NCBI GenBank assembly: GCA_018267925.1
Contig: JAFDXO010000150.1
Span: forward strand, 1-62,342
DNA: 62,342 nucleotides
Direction: 5' to 3'
Origin: Bacteroidota bacterium
GTDB taxonomy: Bacteria; Bacteroidota; Bacteroidia; Chitinophagales; Chitinophagaceae
The notes beneath the pieces were generated by a model, which was not told the origin of the DNA, ran no database searches, and worked only from the letters and a program-made list of their open reading frames with translations. The translations under genes and the position numbers were made by a program. Below, in pieces: positions 38,801 through 46,737 of the stretch (its first letter is position 1; each line of letters starts with the position of its first letter).

Positions 38801-39627
38801 CGGTCTAAAACCACTTCATTACGTTCGATAGTAACCACTTCACCGGTATCTTCATCAACGAAATCTTCTGTCCAACTACGAAGTACGCGAGCAGCCAAGC
38901 GGCGGCCAATATTGGCTTCTAATGCTTTACGTTCAGCTTTCACTTCATCAGCCATTCCGAATAATTCCAGAATGTCTTTATCCGTTTCAAAACCGATTGA
39001 GCGAAGCAAAGTAGTTACCGGAAATTTCTTTTTACGATCAATGTATGCATACATCACATTATTGATGTCGGTAGCAAATTCCATCCAAGCTCCTTTGAAA
39101 GGAATGACACGGGCAGAATAGATTTTAGTTCCGTTTGGATGCACACTTTGTCCGAAGAAAACGCCCGGTGAGCGGTGAAGCTGAGAAACCACTACACGTT
39201 CAGCACCATTGATAACGAAAGTACCACGCGGAGTCATGTATGGGATGTTTCCCAAAAACACATCTTGAACGATGGTTTCAAAATCAACGTGCTCTTCATC
39301 ATTACAAGACAAGCGCAGCTTTGCTTTCAGCGGTACGGAATAAGTAAGCCCGCGCTCCATACACTCTTCAATAGTGTAGCGAGGCGGATCTACGAAATAA
39401 TCTAAAAATTCCAGAACAAAAATGTTTCGTGTATCCGTAATGGGAAAATTTTCCTTGAATACACGGAACAATCCTTCATTGTTACGCTTATCGGGCGTAG
39501 TTTCGAGCTGAAAGAAGTCCTTAAACGATTGAAGCTGGATGTCCAGCAGATCAGGTGTTTCGGCGATATCATGTATCTTTCCGAAATTGACTCTACCGGT
39601 AGCGGTTCGTTTTTTAGTTATAGCCAT
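35815..39627 (-). CDS. rpoB: RNA polymerase beta subunit
   Basis: 1270 residues from the ATG at 39627 ([16 protein letters not shown]); a TTG 12 codons upstream is not supported. Catalytic-core subunit. The rifampicin-pocket segment reads [20 protein letters not shown] then [13 protein letters not shown], with the commonly mutated Asp, His and Ser positions in the sensitive state. The C-terminal [20 protein letters not shown] matches the family. Unusually, no rplJ-rplL lies upstream: the preceding gene on this strand is rsmG, and rpoB has its own promoter about 140 nt upstream. Confidence 0.98.
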   Translation of the reverse strand: MAITKKRTATGRVNFGKIHDIAETPDLLDIQLQSFKDFFQLETTPDKRNNEGLFRVFKENFPITDTRNIFVLEFLDYFVDPPRYTIEECMERGLTYSVPLKAKLRLSCNDEEHVDFETIVQDVFLGNIPYMTPRGTFVINGAERVVVSQLHRSPGVFFGQSVHPNGTKIYSARVIPFKGAWMEFATDINNVMYAYIDRKKKFPVTTLLRSIGFETDKDILELFGMADEVKAERKALEANIGRRLAARVLRSWTEDFVDEDTGEVVTIERNEVVLDRDNVLDEDSANMIVEMGIKTIFLQKEEVSGDYSIIYNTLNKDTSNSELEAVQHIYRQLRGSDAPDDETARGIIDKLFFSDKRYDLGEVGRYKINRKLGLDSNLNTKVLTKQDIISIIKYLVRLTNGKAEIDDIDHLSNRRVRTVGEQLFAQFGVGLARMARTIRERMNVRDNEVFTPIDLINARTLSSVINSFFGTSQLSQFLDQTNPLSEITHKRRISALGPGGLSRERAGFEVRDVHYSHYGRLCTIETPEGPNIGLISTLCVHAKINDMGFIETPYRKVKEGKVDLKNYTFLSAEEEDEKKIAQANVPLDEKGVFVEKAITSRQTGDFPILEPQEVEYMDVAPNQIVGLSASLIPFLEHDDANRALMGSNMQRQAVPLIRPQVPIVGTGLEGKAARDARIQIHADGNGVVEYVDAKEIHVRYERSDKARLVSFEDDLKVYTLTKYIKTNQSTSITLKPAVRRGQKVKQGDFLTEGYATQNGELALGRNLKVAFMPWKGYNFEDAIVINEKVVREDWFTSVHIDEYELEVRDTKLGEEELTPDIPNVSEEATKDLDENGIIRVGAHIGEGDILIGKITPKGETDPTPEEKLLRAIFGDKAGDAKDASLKAPSGVEGIVIDKKLFQRSKKDKNSKVREKAALEKIEKVHEKNIDDLKNLLMEKLMTLLKDKSSQGISNNFGELVLAKGGKFNSKTLGSIDYANVNSLGWTGDAETDDSINQLLHNYNIKFNEEIGRYKREKFNLSIGDELPTGVLKLAKVYLASKRKLKVGDKMAGRHGNKGIVARIVRAEDMPFLEDGTPVDIVLNPLGVPSRMNLGQIYETVLGWAGEKLGVKFATPIFDGAAVEEIGELIGEAGLPEFGHTYLYDGETGERFHQKATVGIIYMIKLHHMVDDKMHARSIGPYSLITQQPLGGKAQFGGQRFGEMEVWALEAYGAANILQELLTLKSDDIVGRAKTYEAIVKGDNVPKPGIPESFNVLVNELRGLGLELKFE

Positions 39628-39769
39628 AGTATCTTTAAAAACTCTTATTTTATTTACAAACAAATAATGCCCAACCCCAAAGGAAAATACCTTTTTGGTC
39701 AGGTTCTTGTATTAACAGTAATTCGTTAGAATGTTGTTGCGCACAGCTAGCTCCCCGGCAAAGGGAGTG

Positions 39770-39800
39770 CAAATATAGAATAGTTTCGGCGTTTTATCAA
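39770..39800 (-). promoter_or_regulatory. Promoter of the rpoB-rpoC operon
   Basis: Minus-strand TTG at 39800-39798 and TATATTTG at 39777-39770, 20 nt apart, a strong -33/-7 pair. The predicted leader to the rpoB ATG is about 135 nt and contains a possible small stem (ccaaa..gg / cc..tttgg, around 39680-39700) that might attenuate. Confidence 0.75.
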
Positions 39801-39885
39801 AATTTATTCCAAAAAACTAAAAATTCACAATTTTTTTTCACTTTTTTAATCGTATCATCCCCCAAAAACCATTTTAACGGCAGTT

Positions 39886-40509
39886 TTATCTTGGCACATA
39901 CACAACAAATTTTTCTTTGAAAAACGCTTCAGGAAAAAGATCATAAATAGGGAAAAGATGTGGGCGTAAACCTGAATTTCTTATTTCCTCTTGCAAATCA
40001 CCTCCTTTCAGGCACAGTAAACCATTAGCAAATTCATCGCTCATTCTTCCTTTTTGTAATACCGGTTTTATCCATTTCCACAAATCTGAAAGTGGTGCCA
40101 CAGCACGTGAAACAGCAAAATCAAAATTTCCGGGTATTGCTTCTACCCTTGAATGTACTGCTCGCACATTTTGTAATTCGATAGCTGCTGATACTTCCTG
40201 TACGACTTTTATTTTTTTCCCAATACTGTCTGCCAACAGAAATGAAACTTGGGGGAAGAATATGGATAAAGGAATGCCGGGAAAACCGCCACCGGTACCT
40301 ATATCAACGACTTTGGCTCCATCATGAAAGCTGCAAATTGCGGCAATCGCCAAAGAATGTAAAACATGCTTTTCATAGAGTGAGTCAATATCTTTTCTTG
40401 AAACTACATTTATCTTTTCGTTCCATTCTCTGTATAGATTTTCAAGTTTAGAGAATTGTTGAAATTGCTTTGGGGTAAAATCAGCAAAGTATCTATTAAT
40501 TATTTCCAC
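39886..40509 (-). CDS. rsmG: 16S rRNA (guanine527-N7)-methyltransferase
   Basis: Methylates G527 of 16S rRNA in the 530 loop; loss gives low-level streptomycin resistance in other bacteria. 207 residues with the RsmG pattern YREWNEKINVVSRKD and the SAM motif VVDIGTGGGFPGIPL, then AVSRAVAPLSDLWKW. The start overlaps the end of the upstream glycosyltransferase gene by 10 nt, so the two are translationally coupled. It lies upstream of rpoB but is separated from it by the rpoB promoter. Confidence 0.95.
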   Translation of the reverse strand: MEIINRYFADFTPKQFQQFSKLENLYREWNEKINVVSRKDIDSLYEKHVLHSLAIAAICSFHDGAKVVDIGTGGGFPGIPLSIFFPQVSFLLADSIGKKIKVVQEVSAAIELQNVRAVHSRVEAIPGNFDFAVSRAVAPLSDLWKWIKPVLQKGRMSDEFANGLLCLKGGDLQEEIRNSGLRPHLFPIYDLFPEAFFKEKFVVYVPR

Positions 40510-41651
40510 TGTTGTTTGTTTTTCAAAAAAATATAGGGGCTGAGTACAAAGTTATATACTGCCCAACCGAAATCGCAAAATGGGAGAAGAGGTGTAATTT
40601 TTCCGGCTCTCAGTTTTTTATCAGCTATTATCCATATTGACCAATATAAACCACTTCTGACAACCATCCCTGCAAATAGATAAAAAGTAGGTGCAACAAA
40701 AAGAAGGGTGATAAACAAAGTCCACATCGCAGCATGAGAGAAGGCATACCCAGTCAACAAAATTTGCACGATTGGCTTATAGAGTTTTCCGGTACTGACA
40801 TGCCGTTGCTTTTGATGCAACCATTCAGCCCAAGTTTGTTTAGGCTCGGATATTGTAATCGCCTGTTGAGTTGCAACTATTTCCGTATTGTTTGCATTAG
40901 CACAGCAACGCATCAGTAAATCATCATCACCGGAGGGAATATTGTTCCATAGTAAAGACTGTTGTGCTTGGATAAAAACAGATTTTTTACAAGCTAAATT
41001 TCGGCCAACAGCCATGAAGGGCAAGCCGGCACGTGCAAAACCGGTAAATTGAACAAATGTATGTAAGGTTTCCCATCGAATAAAAGCATTGAGAAAGCCC
41101 GGTTGTGCCTTCATATCACCAAATCCGGCTACAATTTCTTTATCTTCCAATAAAGGGCTTGTCATCTCCTTCAACCAATTATCGGATGTCGGAAAACAAT
41201 CGGCATCGGTTAGTAGCAGTAATTCATATTGAGCCTGCTGAACGCCTAAAGAAAGAGCAAATTTTTTTCCCTTAAATGTACGTGGTTGATCCTGAGAAAT
41301 AGATACGTGTATCAGGTGTTGAAATTTCTTTTCTAAATCCAACAATACCTCATTTGATTCATCTGTTGAAGCATCATTCACTACTATTACTTCAAAACAA
41401 TTTTCACCACTTTCATTCGTATATCTTTGCGACAAAATCGCGGGAAGGAATCGTGCTAAATTTTTTGCTTCATTATGTGCGCAGATTATAACTGAAACTG
41501 GCTGTACATCTCGTTTCTTATGCCTTTGGTTGTAAAAAACAAAAAGGCTTCTCATAGAAAAATAGAGTGCAAAAAATAATTGCACAGCAATAGCGAATAA
41601 AAAACAACCCAATAAAAAATAAATTGGCACGGCGGTAAAGATAACGGACAT
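40500..41651 (-). CDS. Membrane glycosyltransferase, GT2 family
   Basis: 383 residues: one N-terminal TM helix (about 8-30), a GT-A domain with VSVIICAHNEAKNLARF, EVIVVNDASTDES, the metal-binding LLTDADCFPTSD, SGDDDLLMRC and the QKQRH motif near 280, then about three C-terminal TM helices. Resembles processive or lipid-modifying GT2 enzymes; the acceptor is unknown. Coupled to rsmG downstream and divergent from tgt (70-nt spacer). Not near the polysaccharide fusion operon, so no pathway link can be claimed. Confidence 0.87.
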   Translation of the reverse strand: MSVIFTAVPIYFLLGCFLFAIAVQLFFALYFSMRSLFVFYNQRHKKRDVQPVSVIICAHNEAKNLARFLPAILSQRYTNESGENCFEVIVVNDASTDESNEVLLDLEKKFQHLIHVSISQDQPRTFKGKKFALSLGVQQAQYELLLLTDADCFPTSDNWLKEMTSPLLEDKEIVAGFGDMKAQPGFLNAFIRWETLHTFVQFTGFARAGLPFMAVGRNLACKKSVFIQAQQSLLWNNIPSGDDDLLMRCCANANNTEIVATQQAITISEPKQTWAEWLHQKQRHVSTGKLYKPIVQILLTGYAFSHAAMWTLFITLLFVAPTFYLFAGMVVRSGLYWSIWIIADKKLRAGKITPLLPFCDFGWAVYNFVLSPYIFLKNKQQWK

Positions 41652-41721
41652 AATTTTTTCTCTGCACCTTGCCTAACTTTTTAAATACAATCAACAACTC
41701 ATTCGATCATACTTACTGAAT

Positions 41722-42852
41722 ATGGATTTTGAACTCAAAGCACAAGACCCCAATAGTCAAGCTCGTGCAGGTATTTTACATACTGATCATGGTAACATTC
41801 ACACACCTATTTTCATGCCTGTTGGCACAGTAGGTAGTGTAAAGGCCGTATCGCAACAACAATTAGAAGATGAGATAAAAGCAGAAATCATTTTAGGAAA
41901 CACCTATCATTTATATCTACGTCCGGGAACAGATGTTTTGGAAGCGGCTGGAGGATTACATCAATTCAACGGATGGCATAAACCCATCCTAACAGACAGT
42001 GGTGGCTATCAAGTATTTTCACTCTCCAACAATAGAAAACTGACCGAAAATGGTGCTGTATTTCAATCTCACATAGATGGTTCTAAGCATCTTTTTTCAC
42101 CAGAAAATGTAATGGATATTCAACGAAGTATAGGAGCCGACATCATTATGGCTTTTGATGAATGCCCACCTTACCCTTCAGACTATGAATATGCAAAAAA
42201 GTCAATGGAGTTAACCCATCGTTGGCTTGCACGTTGCGATAAAAGGCTCAACGAATCCGAACCTAAATATGGTTATCGTCAATCATTATTCCCCATTGTT
42301 CAGGGTAGCACTTACAAAGATTTGCGTATTGCGTCTGCACAATTTATATCCGGCATGGAGGCTGATGGTAATGCAATTGGCGGTTTAAGTGTGGGAGAAC
42401 CTGAAGAATTGATGTATGACATGTGTGCACTTTGTTGTGAACATCTTCCAAAAGAAAAGCCTCGTTATTTAATGGGGGTAGGCACTCCTTGGAATATACT
42501 TGAAAACATTGCGCTCGGAGTGGATATGTTCGACTGCGTGATGCCCACCCGCAATGGACGAAACGGGATGCTTTTTACAACAAAAGGAGTCATTAACATT
42601 AAAAACAAACGTTGGGCTACAGACTTTACTCCGCTTGATTCAGGTTTGGAATGCACAACAAGTAATTATTATACAAAAGCTTATTTACGTCACTTGTTTG
42701 TTGCAAATGAATTACTCGGTTTACAAATTGCCAGCATTCATAATTTAGCGTTCTATCTGCACTTAGTACGTGAAGCTCGTGTACACATCATTTCTGGTGA
42801 TTTTAAAACATGGAAAGATGCCCTGATACCACAATTAAAGCAACGATTGTAG
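41722..42852 (+). CDS. tgt: tRNA-guanine transglycosylase (queuine/preQ1)
   Basis: Exchanges G34 for preQ1 in GUN-anticodon tRNAs. 376 residues with the TIM-barrel motifs PIFMPVGTVGSVK, LTDSGGYQVFSL (general-acid Asp near 93), GNAIGGLSVGEP and the nucleophile segment FDCVMPTRNGRNG (about 270). The zinc site expected near 309-314 reads LECTTSNYYTKAYLRHL, keeping one of the three usual Cys residues, although the later His (ASIHNLAFY) is present. The ATG start is clear. Probably followed by its own terminator. Confidence 0.96.
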   Translation: MDFELKAQDPNSQARAGILHTDHGNIHTPIFMPVGTVGSVKAVSQQQLEDEIKAEIILGNTYHLYLRPGTDVLEAAGGLHQFNGWHKPILTDSGGYQVFSLSNNRKLTENGAVFQSHIDGSKHLFSPENVMDIQRSIGADIIMAFDECPPYPSDYEYAKKSMELTHRWLARCDKRLNESEPKYGYRQSLFPIVQGSTYKDLRIASAQFISGMEADGNAIGGLSVGEPEELMYDMCALCCEHLPKEKPRYLMGVGTPWNILENIALGVDMFDCVMPTRNGRNGMLFTTKGVINIKNKRWATDFTPLDSGLECTTSNYYTKAYLRHLFVANELLGLQIASIHNLAFYLHLVREARVHIISGDFKTWKDALIPQLKQRL

Positions 42853-42878
42853 CTGATATTTTAAGATAACTTTGAGAT

Positions 42879-42911
42879 AAAATCAAGACCATTGATTAAT
42901 CTTTTGATTTT
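42879..42911 (+). terminator. Probable terminator of tgt
   Basis: 8-bp stem (aaaatcaa / ttgatttt) with a 17-nt loop, followed by tttg. AT-only apart from one pair, so moderately weak. Confidence 0.45.
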
Positions 42912-42929
42912 TTGAGCATCTAATTTAGT

Positions 42930-43235
42930 ATGATGACTAAAAACGATCAAAATGATTTTTCACAGCACATTTTGTCTGTGTCTGCAACGATGCTTGGTTT
43001 TAGTTTTTTAGTGTTTACTTCTGTCAATGATGGAAATTTTCTCTATCCCAAGCTCACCGACATATTTGCAGCCATAGCTATTGTTGCATTTTCAACCAGT
43101 ACACTCCTCTCCTTTCTTTCATGGCGTGGAAGGCTTCATCATAAAGCCTATGAATATATAGCCGACTTTGTTTTTTTGTTTGGTGTATTAGTCATTTGTG
43201 GTTCAACTCTTTTTATGATACTCAATAGGAAGTAG
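42930..43235 (+). CDS. Small membrane protein, three TM helices
   Basis: 101 residues. A short polar N-terminus (MTKNDQNDFSQH) is followed by three predicted TM helices: HILSVSATMLGFSFLVFTS, then LTDIFAAIAIVAFSTSTLLS, then a loop with SWRGRLHHKAYE, and FVFLFGVLVICGSTLFMIL. I do not recognise a characterised family. Two consecutive ATGs are possible starts. It stands alone between tgt and a strong hairpin shared with convergent secY. Function unknown. Confidence 0.7.
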   Translation: MMTKNDQNDFSQHILSVSATMLGFSFLVFTSVNDGNFLYPKLTDIFAAIAIVAFSTSTLLSFLSWRGRLHHKAYEYIADFVFLFGVLVICGSTLFMILNRK

Positions 43236-43317
43236 ATAATTGTCTTATGTTTTAAATTTAATCCCCCCCTCAATTCTACCGATTACGCAATTAGCTTACA
43301 ATGAATTAACTACAAAA

Positions 43318-43370
43318 AAAAGCCTGAATTTCCTAAGCAGTTTAGCTTTTCGAGGAAAATTCAGGCTTTT
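43318..43370. terminator. Bidirectional terminator between the small membrane protein gene and secY
   Basis: Long stem of about 17 bp (43318-43334 with 43353-43370, one bulge) flanked by A and T runs on both strands. It ends the rpmD-rplO-secY unit 25 nt after the secY stop. Confidence 0.88.
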
Positions 43371-43394
43371 ATAAAAAAGACTAAAATTTTTAAA

Positions 43395-44750
43395 TTATTG
43401 AACCGGTGCAGCCGTCTGGCGGCCTGAGATTCTACCTGTTTTCATCAATCCATCGTATTGACGCATTAGCAAATGGCTTTCAATTTGCTGCAAGGTATCA
43501 AGGATTACCCCTACCCCAATCAGCATTGAAGTGCCACCAAAGAAGCTGGAAAAACCGCTGGTCACACCAAGCAAAGCAGCTACACCCGGAAGCACACCTG
43601 CGGCAGCCAAAAATACGGCACCCGGCAAAGTAATACGATCCATGATAGTAGCAATATAGTTTGCTGTTGGCTCACCCGGCTTCACTCCTGGAATAAAACT
43701 ATTGTTTCGCTTCAGATTATCCGCCATTTCGGTTGGATTAAAAATAAGAGCTGTATAAAAATAAGTAAACGCAATTACGAGAATAGCGTAAATCAAATTG
43801 TACCAAAAAGTAGTGTAATCAGACAAAGCACGAACAAAGCCCGCTGCATTTTCATTATCAGATGCAAAGCCGGCAATGGTAGCGGGAATGAACATGATAG
43901 CCTGAGCAAAGATAATTGGCATAACGCCCGCAGAGTTCACCTTTAAAGGGATAAAGTCACGAGAACCGCTTACTTCGCGTGCAGCATTGGTTGAGCCAAT
44001 GATGCGACGAGCAAAATTAAGTGGGATTTTACGTACACCTTGTGTCAATAAAATCAAGCCAACAATAACGGCAATAAAAACCGCAAGCTCTATCAAAAAG
44101 ATTAGTAAGCCGCCGCCGCCGCCTATGTTTTTGGCATCAAACTCTTGAATTAAAGAGTGTGGTAAGCGAGCTATGATACCTACCATAATAATAAGTGAGG
44201 TACCATTTCCTATTCCCTTATCTGTTATTTTTTCGCCTAACCACATAACGAAAAGCGTGCCGGCAGTAAGCACAACAACAGTTGAAAGCCAAAATAAGAA
44301 TGGAGCCGCCAAGTACTCAGGCACAACTGCAGCACCTGTTTGCGTGCGCAAATAGGCAACATAAGCACTGGCTTGAAAGGCAGTTACCAACACGGTAATA
44401 TACCGTGTATATTGATTAATTTTTCTTCTTCCACTTTCTTCCTTTTGCAGCTTAGCTACTTGAGGTACAACAATACCGGCAAGCTGCATAAAAATGGAGG
44501 CCGAAATGTAAGGCATAACACCCAAAGCAAAAATGGATGCTCGATTAAAAGCACCGCCTGCAAAGGCATTGAGGATACCTAACAATCCGTTTTGATTGCT
44601 ATCTAAGGTAAGCAAATTGGGGTTGATACCAGGTAATGTGACATAACACCCTACTCGATACACAAGGATAAGGGTTAGTGTAAACAGAATACGCTTACGG
44701 AGCTCTTCAATAGCCCAGATATTTTTAAGCGTTTCGACAAATTTCTTCAC
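43395..44750 (-). CDS. secY: Preprotein translocase subunit SecY
   Basis: Central channel of the Sec translocon, 451 residues and ten TM helices. The start is taken as the GTG at 44750, giving KKFVETLKNIWAIEELRKRI, the conserved SecY opening; a TTG 23 codons upstream adds non-homologous sequence. Plug and pore region (GCYVTLPGINPN, AGGAFNRASIFALGVMPYIS) and the C5 loop (NPTEMADNLKRNNSFIPGVKPG) are typical. Last gene of a three-gene unit after rpmD and rplO. adk/map/infA, which follow secY in many genomes, are missing here. Confidence 0.97.
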   Translation of the reverse strand: MKKFVETLKNIWAIEELRKRILFTLTLILVYRVGCYVTLPGINPNLLTLDSNQNGLLGILNAFAGGAFNRASIFALGVMPYISASIFMQLAGIVVPQVAKLQKEESGRRKINQYTRYITVLVTAFQASAYVAYLRTQTGAAVVPEYLAAPFLFWLSTVVVLTAGTLFVMWLGEKITDKGIGNGTSLIIMVGIIARLPHSLIQEFDAKNIGGGGGLLIFLIELAVFIAVIVGLILLTQGVRKIPLNFARRIIGSTNAAREVSGSRDFIPLKVNSAGVMPIIFAQAIMFIPATIAGFASDNENAAGFVRALSDYTTFWYNLIYAILVIAFTYFYTALIFNPTEMADNLKRNNSFIPGVKPGEPTANYIATIMDRITLPGAVFLAAAGVLPGVAALLGVTSGFSSFFGGTSMLIGVGVILDTLQQIESHLLMRQYDGLMKTGRISGRQTAAPVQ

Positions 44751-44849
44751 TGTGAACTGTTGTTGATCTAAAAAATGAATTGCGAATAAACGACAAAAGG
44801 CACATTTCACCAAATGCAACCTTTTGTGTCGAATTTGTGAGTCCTTTTA

Positions 44850-45293
44850 CTAAACCAACTCTATAGTACCTCCGGCAGCTTCAATTGCTTGTTTAGCTTT
44901 GGCGCTTACGGCATTTACTTTAAAAGTCATTTTGGTTTTCAGTTCGCCATTTCCCAAAATTTTAACTACATCAGTACGATTGATTAAACCGGTTATGTAT
45001 AAAATTTCTGGTGAGAATTCTGTAATACTGTATTTTTCAATCAAGAAATCAAGCTGACCTAAATTAAAAACTTTGTTTTCAATTCGATTTAGGCTCTTGA
45101 AACCACGTTTAGGCATACGGCGCTGAATAGGCATTTGACCACCTTCATGACCTTTTTTAGATTGATAACCGGTGCGTGATTGTTGACCTTTGTTACCTTT
45201 TCCGGCAGTAGTACCGCCGCCGCCTTCACCGCGACCTACGCGTTTTCTAGATTGGGTGGCACCTTGTGCCGGCTTGAGATTGTGCAGTTGCAT
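44850..45293 (-). CDS. rplO: 50S ribosomal protein L15
   Basis: 147 residues. Characteristic N-terminus (MQLHNLKPAQGATQSRKR), the Gly/Arg-rich extension VGRGEGGGGTTAGKGNKGQ, and the globular domain with GFKSLNRIENKVFNLGQLD. Binds 23S rRNA late in 50S assembly. Lies between rpmD (78-nt gap) and secY (about 100-nt gap), preserving the core spc-operon order rpmD-rplO-secY. Confidence 0.97.
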   Translation of the reverse strand: MQLHNLKPAQGATQSRKRVGRGEGGGGTTAGKGNKGQQSRTGYQSKKGHEGGQMPIQRRMPKRGFKSLNRIENKVFNLGQLDFLIEKYSITEFSPEILYITGLINRTDVVKILGNGELKTKMTFKVNAVSAKAKQAIEAAGGTIELV

Positions 45294-45370
45294 CTTTTTT
45301 TAAGTTTTTTTACTTGCGCGGAACTTGTTTTTTTTAACCGCTCGCAAATGTGTTGAAAATAAAAATTGTC

Positions 45371-45556
45371 TTAGGCAGTGACGTGTTCAACCTTAACCAA
45401 GTGATGAACAGTATTAACCATACCGAGGATTGATGGAGTTGCTTCTACTTCTACTGAAGAATGTAGTTTACGCAATCCAAGCGCTTTAAGAGTACGCTTT
45501 TGACGCTCGGGGCGATCAATGCCGCTTTTTACTTGTGTTACTTTAATTTTTGACAT
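45371..45556 (-). CDS. rpmD: 50S ribosomal protein L30
   Basis: 61 residues with the L30 pattern KIKVTQVKSGIDRPERQKRT, then LKALGLRKLHSSVEVE and MVNTVHHLVKVE. A short bacterial-type L30 that binds 23S rRNA. It is the first gene of its unit: upstream on the same strand is a transketolase gene, not rpsE, and a -7-like box precedes it. This is an unusual break in the spc operon. Confidence 0.96.
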   Translation of the reverse strand: MSKIKVTQVKSGIDRPERQKRTLKALGLRKLHSSVEVEATPSILGMVNTVHHLVKVEHVTA

Positions 45557-45577
45557 TGGAAATTGAATTTCGGGCTG

Positions 45578-45585
45578 CGAAGGTA
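45578..45585 (-). promoter_or_regulatory. -7-like box before rpmD
   Basis: Minus-strand TACCTTCG, one base from the TAnnTTTG consensus, 22 nt before the rpmD ATG. No -33 TTG at normal spacing. It lies in a 199-nt AT-rich spacer between the transketolase gene and rpmD that holds no other gene. Confidence 0.45.
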
Positions 45586-45755
45586 ATAAAAAGTTTGATT
45601 TTTATAAAATTCTTTATGAAGCAATTTTTTAAACGGGTATTTAACTAAAACAAATTTTAATTCCGATGAGAAATATGCTTTAACTAAATAGTGTAAAAAG
45701 CAATAAGCTTCATTAAAAAATGATTTGACAATTTGAGGAAATAAGGTAGTTAAAT

Positions 45756-46601
45756 TCAATAGTCGCCCAATGTTTCTTTTAATTGAGCTTCTGCCAATTC
45801 GAGTTGCTTATCATTAGGTGCTATACCGTGCCATTCGTGAGTTCCTTCCATAAAATCAACCCCTTTACCCATGATGGTATTCATCAGAATACACACTGGT
45901 TTTCCTTTACCTAAATGTTCGCTTTTTGCTTTTTCAAGTGTAGCAACCACTTCTGCCATATTGTTTCCATCCATCTCCAAAACATCCCATCCAAACGCTA
46001 TAAACTTTTCCTTTAGCGGAGCAATATTCATCACATTAGCGGTACTGCCGTCTATTTGTTGCCCATTTACGTCAATAGTTGCAATGAGGTTATCAATTTT
46101 ATGATGGGCAGCAAACAGGATAGCTTCCCAATTTTGACCTTCTTGAAGTTCACCATCGCCATGCAATGAAAAAACAAAATGGGAATCTCTATTTAGTTTT
46201 TTAGTCAATGCTGCACCGGATGCTACGCTCAAACCCTGACCTAAGGAGCCGCTAGCAATTCGCACACCCGGCAGACCCTCATGTGTGGTGGGGTGACCTT
46301 GTAAACGAGAATTAATTTGACGAAAAGTAGCTAATTCAGCTAAAGGGAAATAGCCGGATCGTGCTAATACGCTATAAAATACAGGAGAAATGTGTCCATT
46401 TGAAAGAAAGAATAAATCTTCACCTTTTCCATCCATCGTAAAATGTCTGGGGTCGTGCTTCATGATTTTAAAATAAAGTGCCACCAAAAAATCGGTACAG
46501 CCCAAAGAGCCGCCGGGATGACCACTTTGACAAGCATGAACCATTCTAACAATGTCGCGTCTAACCTGAGTAGCTGTATCCTGCAAATGTTGCAAATCCA
46601 T
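45756..46601 (-). CDS. Transketolase, N-terminal (TPP-binding) subunit
   Basis: 281 residues covering only the N-terminal half of transketolase: HACQSGHPGGSLGCTD, GHPTTHEGLPGVRIASGSLG and the TPP-binding motif HGDGELQEGQNWE with the Asn about 25 residues later. Split transketolases need a C-terminal subunit of about 300 residues, which is usually the next gene. Here the next gene is rpmD and no C-terminal half is seen in the window, so the partner must be elsewhere. Pentose-phosphate pathway role inferred. The ATG start is clear. Confidence 0.92.
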   Translation of the reverse strand: MDLQHLQDTATQVRRDIVRMVHACQSGHPGGSLGCTDFLVALYFKIMKHDPRHFTMDGKGEDLFFLSNGHISPVFYSVLARSGYFPLAELATFRQINSRLQGHPTTHEGLPGVRIASGSLGQGLSVASGAALTKKLNRDSHFVFSLHGDGELQEGQNWEAILFAAHHKIDNLIATIDVNGQQIDGSTANVMNIAPLKEKFIAFGWDVLEMDGNNMAEVVATLEKAKSEHLGKGKPVCILMNTIMGKGVDFMEGTHEWHGIAPNDKQLELAEAQLKETLGDY

Positions 46602-46681
46602 GAAGTATAAAATTGTGCGGCAAAGCTAAAATTTTTGTGGTAAGGAAATAGCCAAATCAAAATAAAGTTGGAATAAAAAAA

Positions 46682-46710
46682 GCGGGCTATATCTTATGGA
46701 TACAGCCCGC
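46682..46710 (-). terminator. Terminator of the T9SS protein gene
   Basis: 12-bp stem (gcgggctatatc with ggatacagcccgc, one wobble on the minus strand), followed on the minus strand by a T-rich tail, 28 nt after the stop codon. Confidence 0.88.
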
Positions 46711-46737
46711 AAAAAGTTTTCGTCTAATTAAAGAAAT

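Noticed and set aside
31457..39405. Many long rightward frames opposite rpoC and rpoB (for example 32015-32389 and 38747-39121)
   Set aside because: They are antisense to highly conserved coding sequence, have low-complexity Ser/Thr-rich translations and no signals of their own.
39628..39663. Upstream TTG start for rpoB
   Set aside because: The ATG at 39627 gives the usual N-terminus; the 12 extra codons do not resemble RpoB.
44751..44819. N-terminal extension of secY from a TTG
   Set aside because: The extra 23 residues are Cys-rich and non-homologous; the GTG at 44750 gives the conserved SecY opening.
45538..45759. Leftward 73-residue frame between the transketolase gene and rpmD
   Set aside because: AT-rich, overlaps the rpmD start and its promoter box, and shows no recognisable protein features.
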